Positions 26,465 to 37,333 of a DNA stretch of 64,000 nucleotides are shown here, in pieces. The translations under genes and the position numbers were made by a program. Numbering within the stretch: the stretch's first letter is position 1; each line of letters opens with the position of its first letter. The notes beneath the pieces are model-generated. The model worked only from the letters and a program-made list of their open reading frames with translations, searched no databases and had not been told where the DNA came from. The DNA is from Paragonimus westermani (taxonomy: Eukaryota > Platyhelminthes > Trematoda > Plagiorchiida > Troglotrematidae), in the NCBI GenBank assembly GCA_008508345.1, contig QNGE01000967.1, positions 97,770 through 161,769 on the forward strand, given 5' to 3'.

Positions 26465-27899
26465 TATATTTGAGTTAATTTCTACCTGCTTTGAAATTTG
26501 ATTTAAACTTTTTGAAGCGTCGCGACATCTCCAACATCTGGTTAATTGACATATAAAATAAGAGACTATGGATTGAAAATTACGAAGGGTGTTAATGTTT
26601 GGGTCAAGTCTGAAGCACGCGTTCCGTAACGCACATCCACATCGAAACTGCCTTAAAAGTCAGTAGACGAACCTTATAACACGGAAGAAGGCAATGATCA
26701 GATCACCCACCTTCGCATTAAACACATTTTTCATAAGTTGTCAGGTGTTTACGTATTAACAATAACCACTGTGATAGAACCATCATCCTTGCAAGTAACC
26801 ATTAAAGAAGCCGATTTCAGATGAGGAAAACAACTATACTCAGACTATCGTAAGTGGTAAATCTATTTAATAGCTCATAAACTGTTGCCAGTAATAAAGT
26901 ACCTGGTGTAAAGCATCTCGAAAAAAGATGCAATGGAATGATCTTCTATCTCTAGTGTGAGACAAAACGAAAAAACTTTTGGACAATACGGGCTGCACTA
27001 TAGTTGTCCCTTATCATCCAAAAATATTAAGAACGTAGATTCGAGTATGACATTCCGCACAAGAATGAGGCCATTACCAGCAGAGAAGTAGCCATTTTCA
27101 TTGACTGCAGCAAGAACAGGTTAGGAGAGGAGAATTTGGACTATGTATAGTTGTAAACGAAAGACTATGACTCGCTGGTTTTTAATGTCTGTCCACAACA
27201 TGCCCGATGATACGGCGTGCAACATCGTGCTGAACCAGAAAAAGCTGGATGCAGAACAGAACGCTAGAGCACGGTAAGTAGCCACCCAAACGGATATCCC
27301 CCTCACATATATAGGAGGCCTAGCTGAGGTCTTTCATGCGGATTAGTATTCCTCTTCACCTAAAAATTTGGCCGATAGAGCAAAAATCAGGGAGTCCAGA
27401 ATGCTTGTTTCAGAGAAAACTAAGTTGTACACTATATTTTACGAATGCAAGAAACGGGTTCATAGACTAAACGTTGACAAAAAAACACCAGAGCTTCTCA
27501 AAATTTTACATAGTCAAGAAACTAGTCAGTGTAGGTTAATCTATTTGCTTGCAATACATGTAGCTTTCATTTTTCATTTTGGAGGCAACTTTGGCAGGGA
27601 GAACAAAAGCTTACCAAGGTATGAATGTATAACAAAGTTTGAAATCCATACATACGTAACTTTGTTTAAATATGCCCCTGAAGACATCGGTAACGCTGTT
27701 CGTTTGACGGTTCGGTTGAAAGTAGTGTAGTAGTTTTTGAGTGTGCCGACTGTCGTACTAAGTCATAAAGCTCAGTGAAGTGCAGAGAGAAAAATTGAGT
27801 CCAGTTATGCCAACCCGACATTGACATTACTCACTACTCTTATTTTGTCGTGTAAGTTTTCTACACTCCATGTGTCTTCCGGCCAGGACAACTGGTAAA

Positions 27900-28231
27900 C
27901 ATTGGCACTTTTAGTTTCTTCACTCTTCGACAAGTCGGTCAGCAAGCTGCCCTAGGAAGTACCGTCTTGAGTCTGGGACTTCACGTGCGATGTGTGTCGG
28001 AGACACGAGTCCACAACTCTAGCTCACCTCATGTTAACTGTAGACCCATACACCTCTCTCTCTCTCTCTCTCGAGATCTCTGGTGACGCCGAAGCAGAAT
28101 CTCGTGGTCAAGCTCGGATGGGAATCGCACTGAATTTCAGAGCAGAGCAGTGTTTGCTCGAATGGATCTCTGTGAGCAGTCGCTTGTGCACTGTCACACT
28201 TGTAGTGGATCTAAACACTATAAAAAGAACT
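27900..28231 (+). pseudogene. LINE endonuclease, N-terminal half
   Basis: Translation begins with TLRQVGQQAALGS and runs into CVSETR. The Glu at 28000-28002 corresponds to the catalytic Glu of APE-type endonucleases. A frameshift near the (CT)n tract at 28054-28073 moves the match to another frame, where LEISGDAEAESRG and RAEQCLLEWI continue the domain. It stops matching around 28231, where foreign sequence begins. Confidence 0.75.
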
Positions 28232-28664
28232 TAAGCATGAACACGGAGCCAAAACGTGATGTAAATAAAAGAAACCGACACAATAGTTTGTGAAAGTGCG
28301 TTGGTTTAGATTCCCACTACATTGAATAAGGTATCCAATGGTCACCATCCGTAGTGATGCTCCAAAGAGATTTTTGCTGAAATAGACGGTTGGTTCCGTT
28401 GGTCTGTAACTCTCCCGAAACCTGTGCTCCAGCGACACGGAACACAGAGAAAACGCACGGCCCGCAAACATGGGGAAAATTTTTTGCGCACTATTGGTTA
28501 CCGAGTCAATCGATAAAATTTGTTTAAACGGAATGCACATGTGAGGAAGGTGAAAAGAGCGAGGAACGATAAAAAATAGGAAGTACAAAAAGCTGTACAA
28601 AACGATACACACTCAATATGTCGGTGAAAGTTTGCCGACGAAAACTAGAAAGGTGTTTTTTCTC
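28232..28664. other. Insertion splitting the LINE endonuclease
   Basis: About 430 bp separate two parts of the endonuclease that should be almost adjacent. The segment has no recognisable protein match. It ends TTTTTTCTCAG just before the domain resumes, which looks like a splice acceptor, but no convincing donor was found at its start. An inserted small element is the simpler reading. Confidence 0.5.
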
Positions 28665-29085
28665 AGGTGTATGCTTCAACAGATAACTGCTTGGATGCTA
28701 CCAAAGGTGTGTTCTATGACGCCCTCGCTAACCTTCTGAGCAAATTAAACACTCTGATATCATCACACCAGCAGGCGAAGAAGTGGCTGGGAAGTATGTT
28801 GGGTGTCCGGTCACAACCAACTGACAGTGGTGAAAGACTGTCACAGCTGTGCGCATTCCGCGGTCTCCATAGTTCGAGCGCTGCATTCTAACAGTGGAAG
28901 GGGCATTGTGTTATATGGAGACCTCCCAGTGCTTCCCAGCCGTAGACACAGCTCGATCATATAGCATTCAGTCACAGGTGATGCCACTTTGATGGGGACT
29001 GCCGTACCTCTCGGAGCAATAATCTAGACTCGGACCACGTTGTTGTCCGTGCTCGTTTCATTTTGCCATTTGCCCAGAGGTCATA
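28665..29085 (+). pseudogene. LINE endonuclease, C-terminal half
   Basis: VYASTDNCLDATKGVFYDAL marks the family's usual Y-A-P-T-D region, with Ser in place of Pro. The following block that normally carries the catalytic GD-N is replaced or deleted. GERLSQLCAFRGL follows, then, past a stop, a WRPPSASQ segment and finally DSDHVVVRAR with the conserved Ser-Asp-His (29031-29039). Stop codons and the lost GDxN make it inactive. Confidence 0.75.
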
Positions 29086-29570
29086 CACTTGTGAATGGAA
29101 GACACATAACTGCATTTGTTTTAAACCCTTGACTCAATATGCTGGCTCGTCCACGGTTGATAGGAAGTCGGATTCTCCTCCTTGATACAACTAACACGGC
29201 AAATCTTGGTCCAGAAAATAACGCAGCGGTCCCCATTAATTGCATACAAGACAAACCAAAAGAAGGGTGCAAAAAGCAACTTTGTTCTACTTCGACAACG
29301 TGTGCGACAAGGACAAAATTGCATAGTATTTACAGAGTGCATAGTGACCTACTAACATTCCCGAACCAGTAAACCGAAGAACAGACATAAAAAAGTAGTT
29401 AAGGGCACTAAGCCACCAATGAGCATAGCGGAGTAGAGGCCAAACAGATAAAAAAAATAGTGACGGTTACCTCACGAATGTTCACAACATTGCTGCTTAT
29501 TATGATTGGGTAGGATCGTTTTCTCGAGGAAGGAGACGGTTTTGGACGGAAAAGGGGGTTCCTGTAACAA

Positions 29571-30090
29571 CATTCGAACGAAGAGATTGTAGAGAACGCT
29601 GGTCAAGAGGCACTGGTGAACCAGATGCCCGATTCGAATCAGGCGAGAGATCCTAACGAACTTTGGGAACAAATCGCCGCAGCCATGAAAGCATTCTGTG
29701 AAGTGGTGAGTTCCGAAGAAGCCACTCAACTACGAATAAATTGGATTTCCGCTATGTCAATAAACCTCGTGAACAAGCGTCGCTCGATTCCACCTGGTTC
29801 TGAACATGATGACGACCGTCGAGAACTTAAACGCAAGCTGACTGAAAGCTTGTACAGAGACCATGAGCATTGCTTGGTCGAACAGCTCAAGAAGAATGAA
29901 AGAGCCTTTTTGTCTCATATTAGCAGGGATTTTTCTTGATCCGTGATTGTACTGGCCGTCGAGTTGGTGTAAGACCACATGTGAAGAAGATGGCTCACCT
30001 GTCACTAGTCAAATACGTCGACCTAATAGGTGAGTAGGACATTTTAGGGAACAGTTCAACTGGTCTCATCCAGACCATGTGGACGACGGG
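29571..30090 (+). pseudogene. LINE linker between endonuclease and reverse transcriptase
   Basis: The open stretch to 29939 contains LWEQIAAAMKAF and LRINWISAMSINLVNKRR followed by a charged helix. This matches the region joining the two enzymes in this LINE group. Beyond the stop, a frameshifted FREQFNW-type segment near 30040-30065 continues the same match. The preceding 29090-29570 has no clear LINE similarity and may be another insertion. Confidence 0.65.
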
Positions 30091-30214
30091 ACCCGAATGG
30101 TCAGTTTTTGAGTTCCAGACTGTCCTCCGTCGGAAACCGAAGTGGCTCTGAATTTTAAGTTGGTGAAGCGTAACAAGGTTCCTGGACAATGAGATGCTCA
30201 TACCATAACTGGCA

Positions 30215-31140
30215 AAACTTCTGCAGACGATGTGGGTAACTGAAGAGGTATTTTGTGATTGGTACCTGTCAACAGTAATTCCCGTTTTCAGAAAGGAAGG
30301 CCGTGGTCTGTGTGACAACCACAAAGACACCAGTTTGGTGTCTGCTGCGTCCAAGTTGCTCACTGGTCTCACTTTACGTCGGCTCACCAAGCTAAGAGAA
30401 AGTTATGAACGCGGGAAGCAGGCAGGATTCCGATCCGGTCGAGAGTGCGTTGATCACATTTCTACTTTGCGACGGATCTTGGAACATCGGCACTCTGATG
30501 GGCAGCCGACTGTCGTGGTCCTTTTGGGCCTGAGGGCTGCTTTTGATTCAGTTACTCGTATGGTTCTCTGGAATTGCCTTATTCGCAAGGGAAATGCATG
30601 AGTCTGTTGAAATCAGTGTATGCTCACCCCACAAGCAAGACGAGGGTTTTTGGAAGACTGTCTCGAGCGTTCGTCACTTATAGTGGTGTTCGTCAAGGAT
30701 GCCCCATTTCCGCCTGTTCAGTACTGTCATGAGCGACAGTTTGAAGGGTGCGCTCGTGGAGTGCTGTGAGTTTGGTATTGAGCTTCTCCTTGACGCTAAG
30801 TTGACCGATATGGAGTATGCGCATGACATTGTCTCACTTAGCCCCTGTGCCGAGGACATGTAAATCATGCCGGACAGGGTGAGTGACCAGGTTGGTTTGT
30901 ATAGAATGCAATTCGAACCTTCAAAGTGTAGTGTTGCTTCAAGGCTGGAGCATTACAATTGCTACCTTGTTTGTTGCAGGCAACTCACGTGGGATTGTAG
31001 ACGCATTCACATACTTGCGTAGCATTATCTCGTCAGCGTGCAATAAAACTGGTAAGGCGTCAGCAAGGATGGGAAAGGCGCGAGTTGCTTTTACCATGCT
31101 GCGTCATCTGTGGCTTCGGAGGGACGTTCGGTTGTCGTAG
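30215..31140 (+). pseudogene. LINE reverse transcriptase domain, decayed
   Basis: The first part (30230-30601) shows VIPVFRKEGRGLCDNHKDTS, LTGLTLRRLTKL and QAGFRSGRECVDHI, all landmarks of the LINE reverse transcriptase. The first catalytic motif, normally F-x-D, reads LLGLRAAFDS with Gly at 30527-30529. After a stop, SGVRQGCPIS follows. The YADD box reads YAHD at 30816-30827, so the first Asp is His. The C-terminal end reads RHLWLRRDVRLS before a stop. Loss of both metal-binding residues means no activity. Confidence 0.85.
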
Positions 31141-31170
31141 AAAGGAAGGGAGTATAATACCTGCGTACAT

Positions 31171-31600
31171 TCTCTTTTGTTCTGTGGGTCGGAAACGTGG
31201 CCTGTTCACAACGAAGGCGTCAACCATCTTACTGCGTTTGACCATCTCCGCCTCCGCCAACTAACCCATATTAAATGGACTGATCGCGTGAGCAAAAGCG
31301 CCAGCGCATACTCCAGAACGCTTGAGTTGCGCAACCAACTAGCCAACTATTCACGTTGCACAGCCTACGATGGTTCAGTCACATACTCCGTATGCCAGCT
31401 GAACGGTTACCATAACGGGCACTATACACTGAGACCATCAACAGTTGGGTAAAACTGCGTGGTGGTGAGGTAACAACGGGGTCACGAAATATGAGGACCC
31501 TGGTTGTTCCATTGCGCAAAGTGAGTAGGTGTGGCCCCGTGATCACTTCAATCGCTGCTTAGAAACGCCATCCGAGATGGCAGTGTCGTAGTCAATGGCA
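31171..31600 (+). pseudogene. LINE C-terminal domain, first copy
   Basis: FCGSETWPVHNEGVN and LTAFDHLRLRQL continue the protein directly after the reverse transcriptase. A frameshift near 31330-31350 moves the RWFSHILRMPAERLP segment to another frame, followed by WVKLRGGEVTTG. The same sequence occurs again at 31871-32300, exactly. Confidence 0.75.
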
Positions 31601-31869
31601 CATCTGTATCTATACCATTTCTAGTATTTCTGCGGTCTTCTTATATTGATTTTCAACTTTTGTAGCAACGTTTTCTTTCTAGGATACTCCACGTCACTGT
31701 TGAGGTGAGCAGCGGCCCGAGCAACAGTGCCTTTTGTTTAGGTCCATGGTTGTTATGATGATGATTTATGAGAACCGCTGGTTTCTGGAATGACCGGGGA
31801 CGAAAATGTGAGCTATGTGAAGGCAGAAACAACAGGATAGTCTCCTTCTATTGGTAAAAACAGGCAGTT
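31171..31869 (+). repeat. 699-bp direct duplication, copy 1
   Basis: This block is identical line by line to 31871-32569. It covers the LINE C-terminal domain, its 3' tail and about 100 bp of flank. A single A at 31870 lies between the copies. The same one-base spacing occurs at the N-marked duplication, so an assembly overlap is likely. Confidence 0.95.
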
Positions 31870-31870
31870 A

Positions 31871-32569
31871 TCTCTTTTGTTCTGTGGGTCGGAAACGTGG
31901 CCTGTTCACAACGAAGGCGTCAACCATCTTACTGCGTTTGACCATCTCCGCCTCCGCCAACTAACCCATATTAAATGGACTGATCGCGTGAGCAAAAGCG
32001 CCAGCGCATACTCCAGAACGCTTGAGTTGCGCAACCAACTAGCCAACTATTCACGTTGCACAGCCTACGATGGTTCAGTCACATACTCCGTATGCCAGCT
32101 GAACGGTTACCATAACGGGCACTATACACTGAGACCATCAACAGTTGGGTAAAACTGCGTGGTGGTGAGGTAACAACGGGGTCACGAAATATGAGGACCC
32201 TGGTTGTTCCATTGCGCAAAGTGAGTAGGTGTGGCCCCGTGATCACTTCAATCGCTGCTTAGAAACGCCATCCGAGATGGCAGTGTCGTAGTCAATGGCA
32301 CATCTGTATCTATACCATTTCTAGTATTTCTGCGGTCTTCTTATATTGATTTTCAACTTTTGTAGCAACGTTTTCTTTCTAGGATACTCCACGTCACTGT
32401 TGAGGTGAGCAGCGGCCCGAGCAACAGTGCCTTTTGTTTAGGTCCATGGTTGTTATGATGATGATTTATGAGAACCGCTGGTTTCTGGAATGACCGGGGA
32501 CGAAAATGTGAGCTATGTGAAGGCAGAAACAACAGGATAGTCTCCTTCTATTGGTAAAAACAGGCAGTT
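31871..32569 (+). repeat. 699-bp direct duplication, copy 2
   Basis: Exact second copy of 31171-31869. The base before it is A, not the T that precedes copy 1; the base after it is T, where copy 1 is followed by A. Sequence to the right is unique again. It should not be counted as a second LINE end. Confidence 0.95.
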
Positions 32570-34917
32570 TTCACTGTCCGCTGCTGAGATTGATCATACA
32601 TGAGCGTGACTGGAAGAACACTTGAAGTACGAATAAATGAGTAACTCCCGAAGTAGCCAATGAATATTTTGTCTCAGTCGGCCAGATAAACGTAGAGTTT
32701 CCTTATCGATTACTGAATGTCTGTTGGCAACTGGTCACTGCATTATATCAAATTCAGTATTCACCATAATCAGACGTAGCGTAGATTATCGATTGTTCAC
32801 ATTCATTAATGCCATGCTGATTGTCAAGCGCCAGTCGCAAGTTTGTCTACAAAAGCGGTTGAATGTGACTTTGAGATTGCCGCGGTTTTGGTAGGTACGT
32901 AGACGTCCATGTTTTGGCTCGTGATATCCCGTATTTTTGCGCTTATTTTTCCGCAGTATTTATGACACACATTACGCAGCTGATCGGAGTATGAAAAGTA
33001 TATCTTTATCACAGGAATCCACCAGTTTTCGGCATTGCTGATGTAGAGAACCCCGTACCGATGAAGATGCACACAAGGAGCAAGACTAAATTAGATGTAT
33101 CAGTTCACCGTATTGGTTGTAATTAACTAATGAGCGCCTTCTAATATTAACAATTTCGAAATTTATTCGCCTTTTCCAATAAATAGATATTTCTATGATC
33201 GAACACAGTGTGCGATGTAGAATTTGGTCTTCATTCGCACCTGTAATTTTACAAGCATTCTTTTAATAGTACGGTAAGTCCGTTTGGTTTGTATGCAGTT
33301 AGGGATGTTATTTTTTGGACTCAACTTACTCATTGCCTCTGCAACTTATATATCCCAGTGAATATACTAATGAGATGTAAATGATAACGTGCAGGCATAC
33401 ATCACATTCACAAGACCAACAGTTCATTGGCCGTCACGCAACACGACAAGAGGACTTCAAATACAAGTTATATTGACTAAGCCAAAATCGGTGACGAGAC
33501 GAAAGTCGTTTTTCTGAGAACATCATGTCCATGTCACGTGACCAATTGGTAGATATGCTCAATACTATACACTGGCTGTTAGTACTTCAGAAATGGCGAA
33601 TTAGACAGCTGATGAAATAAGGACGATTTGTATATGAAAACTCATCATACCAATTTCCAAAACCTTAACAAAGCAATGAATTAAGTCAGATGGTGGGTTA
33701 AATAAAAGTCACCGTGTTCATAGTTGTGTGTGCTAAGGTATTGTGGATAGCCACTAAAACAGACTACCCATCCTATATGAAGGGAGTTTCATTATTTCTA
33801 TTCAACTGATCAGTGAAAACGATTTATAAGCATGAATTGTAATGACTAACAGATTATGACAACTCTAATAATCTTCATTGTGCACACTGAGTGACCGAGG
33901 CTAAACTGGGGAGCTGCTGTGGATTACCACCTATTACGAAGCTACCCAAAATACAGTTACTACAGCAAATGACATAATTTGAAGAGTTCAGAAAAAGGTT
34001 GTAATTATCAGACACTTTTGTTATATCACGTCAGTTACATACCAAAGACTCCAAGTTTACATTTAGCAGAGTTTATTAGATACATTAAGAGAGGATGAAA
34101 AAATTCATTAGAGTGCTAAAAAACGCGTCTTAATTACCACGATTGTCAGTACATTCTTACCAAAAAGGTTCACGTTATCAGCCTTATATAGTGCAGGACA
34201 GTAGGCTCAACATTATGGCCGTAAACATTCTGTGAATCGTTTAATAAATAACGATGGAAGTCGACAACACGATGTATCCGATAACCTTTCGCCACATTTT
34301 TGCAAACACTTAAACATGTCAGTAGCGCGAAATGAAACCGTTAGTCAGTAGGTCAAAAAATAAAATTGCACACACACACAGAACAAGATTGCAACAATAT
34401 GGATACACTAGTTCGATCAAAGTTAGTTAGCACGGCGATGACAAACTGGTAATCAATTCGCGCTGCTATCAGAGAGTGATGTGCGTCTTTTTGGTAAGAA
34501 CGGCGATAGCCAAGCGTAGTAACCGACCGTTGTTAATTGTGCACACTGTCAGAATGCCACCAGGTGATGTGCATTTGGAGACGTTGCGCGATGGATTAAG
34601 CTGGTTATCAGTTTCTTACTGGTTGCGTAACGGGTGTGACAAGCGTTCCACCTCCTTCGGTACACGTAGGGTTATTTGTTTACGTAATCGTTCTGCCGAA
34701 GCCGGTCTCCAAGTAGCTTTATCCGACGTAATTACAACTTTCTTGTTTAAGGCATGCAGGGTTTCTTAGACCCAGGTTAGACACTCGCTTTAATTTATAG
34801 GCAGCACTCGAAGCAGAGGTCAATAACCAACTTCCAGCCAGGAGCCTAGTGTCATGTCAGAGAGTAGAAAGTTGGCCGCATTCACCTATGGCAGTCGTTT
34901 AGAGATTCGGTGTTGTG

Positions 34918-35048
34918 ATGTCGCACGGTGCTATCATCGTCCTCGCTTGAATGTGCTAAGATGGTCTTCGTACTTCCCAATATTTACAAACGGCTGACCA
35001 CCAGAAGACGGTACGTTAGTGAGATCGGATGATAGCACCGTGCGACAT
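34918..35048. repeat. 131-bp element with 21-bp perfect terminal inverted repeats
   Basis: Arms 34918-34938 and 35028-35048 are exact inverted complements, with an 89-bp unrelated interior. Matching stops sharply at both ends. It resembles a MITE, but no target-site duplication is evident, and the interior has no coding capacity. Confidence 0.7.
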
Positions 35049-36961
35049 ATATGATATATATGTTGACCGCTACCTCTGAATAACCTTTGCGAATAACAGG
35101 TCCTGGGACAGTTTTTTCCAACAACCAGTTGTGAGATTAAAGGTCAGAACAGACACTCTGTCACCATTTTATACAGACACACAGTTGGCTGGATAAGAAA
35201 TTTAGAGCTTTGACGAGGTCTGGGAATATAGTCAATTAAGCAGGTGTATTTTACGGAAAATGCGCGCTCAAACATATCAGCCAATGCTCACTCAGTGACT
35301 GGCCACTTCTGGTTTTAACAAGTGACCAGACAATTCGTTTGTTCAACGTTTTTAGTATGACTAACCCATGCGGTAGGTGACCCTTTCTCATCACATGAAC
35401 GAAGCCAGTCACTGTAACCTATGATAAACTGACAAAAACTGTTAGGTTACTTAATGATCGGTGTCTTGACAATCCCGGATCAGAAACGACAGTTCATTTC
35501 GTCTGACATCTCTCCCACCTGCTGTACACACAGTGGAAACTGGAATTAAAAATGCGAAAATTGACTGATTTAACCTCCACAAAAGTTTTGAGATCCGACA
35601 GACTATACAGAAACAAAAAGCAAAACATCGTTTTGTCGAGTAAATCATGGAGTCGAATAACTTCATGATTGTGGTATATAAAGCAGATTCATATGGCATT
35701 AACAAGCATTGTCAAGAACCGTTCTAAGTAGACGAAGACAATACAGTTCTACATTTTATTGCGACTAGTTTTCCTCAGTATTGATAAAGGTGATAAGTTT
35801 TATTTGTTACAACAATAACTTATGTCAACTCAACAGAAACTGTCAAATCCTTTATGTAATGATCAATTTTTTCACCTCACCAAAATTTAACCGGCATTTG
35901 AATACTTACTGTAAATGAGGATAAACACTAATTGTTGTGAAATTTAGTCTGTAATTTCTTGCATAGTATTTGCATAATAAATGATCACAAATCGGCTTTA
36001 AGATGCGAGATTCGGAAATGCGTTGAATAGGTGGCTCATAATCTGTTATCAGTACATATTTGAACAATGTAATAAGCTTGTCGACCTCTAGTCAAAGTCG
36101 CAAAAGTGAAACTAGTCTGTATGAACCGCATGAACACATCGCTGAATTGTGGTCATATCAGAAGAAATGTGGTTCCAATTGGTTAACCGGGATTTCTGAG
36201 AGCATTTTTCTATTGACAAACTGAACAAAGGTTTTTAGCTAGTTTCCTGTTAACCTCAGGACGATTGTTTTCTGGACTCTAAGAAGAGGTGGGTGCATAC
36301 ATACAGTTCGTGAAGAGAAAGCAAACGTATTACAGACGACGCCGGTTACGGTTTACACATGAGTATGAATGAAACTGAGTCAGTAAGAATGAACAAGATA
36401 CTTCTGTGATAAAAAATCAAGACTGTAGAAGACAACACTCAAAAATGTGTTCGCTGTAGTTATCCGTTTCATGGTGTACTTAACGGGATGGAATGTTTGT
36501 GAATGTAGTGCAACTGTTCGGTGATATTTTTACCGCCGTGAATAGTAGAGGTTTTTAGTTTATATGAATATCGCGCAACAACCTAATGGTCTTCGGGGTT
36601 TCAAGATAGAGAGAAGTCCTGGTCGTGGGATTACCGACTGGAATAAACAGCAGAGTTACCATATCTCCTTTCAAGGTGATCGGGTAATCAGAGCATTACT
36701 CACAAAAAATGTGACTGAGTTTTCACATATGATGATTTAATCGGGCCTAATGTGATGTCAGTGGCCCAGAAGAAAGCACAGTTGCCTCATGAAAGGGTTG
36801 CCAGAGTTCTTGTACCATGTGTAGCAAGGATGTGCACTACTGATGAGGTATAACAAAAGCGCGACTCCGTATAGTGCTTTCAGAAAGCCTATGGAAATGC
36901 GACAGTCACGATTGTTCAATTTGCATAAACCGAAATTCCCTGCTACTCATCAACTTATGTT

Positions 36962-37333
36962 TGGCGGCATCCGTTTCGGATTAGCCTGTCACAATGACCG
37001 AAACCAAAAGAGGCCTGCGTCCAACCATCACCACAAGTGGCTTGGGCTACACCACTTGTGATTCCATTCACACACTACATATGCAGTGTAAACCCGAAGG
37101 GATAAGACCAGGAGGCACCTGAGTGAGGCCTTTGTGTCCAATCGGTCAATGCTGGTTAACCAATTGATAGGCTAGCCCGAAACTGAAACACCTATCCCAG
37201 AAAGTAAACAGAGGGAGACTCCAATGGTATCATCAAAACCGGGAAGGAAAATATTGAAAATATTATGCAAGAAATAGTACAGCGTAAGAGTGCGTGTTAG
37301 TACACTCTAGAGAAACTAAGGGGGAAAAGAACA
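36962..37333 (+). repeat. SINE-like interspersed repeat, copy A
   Basis: It begins near TGGCGGCATCCG and runs through GATTAGCCTGTCACAATGACC and a GTAAACCCGAAGG motif to a purine-rich end GGGGGAAAAGAACA. The inverted copy at 40395-40770 and the partial one at 63791-64000 match along its length with substitutions and small indels. A tRNA-like head was not recognised, so SINE versus MITE is open. Confidence 0.75.

Larger units (their letters stand above)
27880..31766 (+). mobile_element. LINE (non-LTR retrotransposon), near-complete but dead
   Basis: The fragments run in the expected order: APE endonuclease, linker, reverse transcriptase, C-terminal domain and a 3' tail ending in (ATG)n at 31755-31765. 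All are on the + strand but split by stops, frameshifts and two apparent insertions (about 28232-28664 and 29090-29570). The C-terminal segment with an LRMPAERLP motif is typical of one trematode LINE group. RTE-like is the best guess at clade. No 5' untranslated region or target-site duplication could be defined. The 3' end is repeated by the 699-bp duplication. Confidence 0.85.

Noticed and set aside
27992..28234. Possible independent small gene with good codon structure
   Set aside because: Its second half matches the LINE endonuclease block and is followed in order by the remaining LINE domains.
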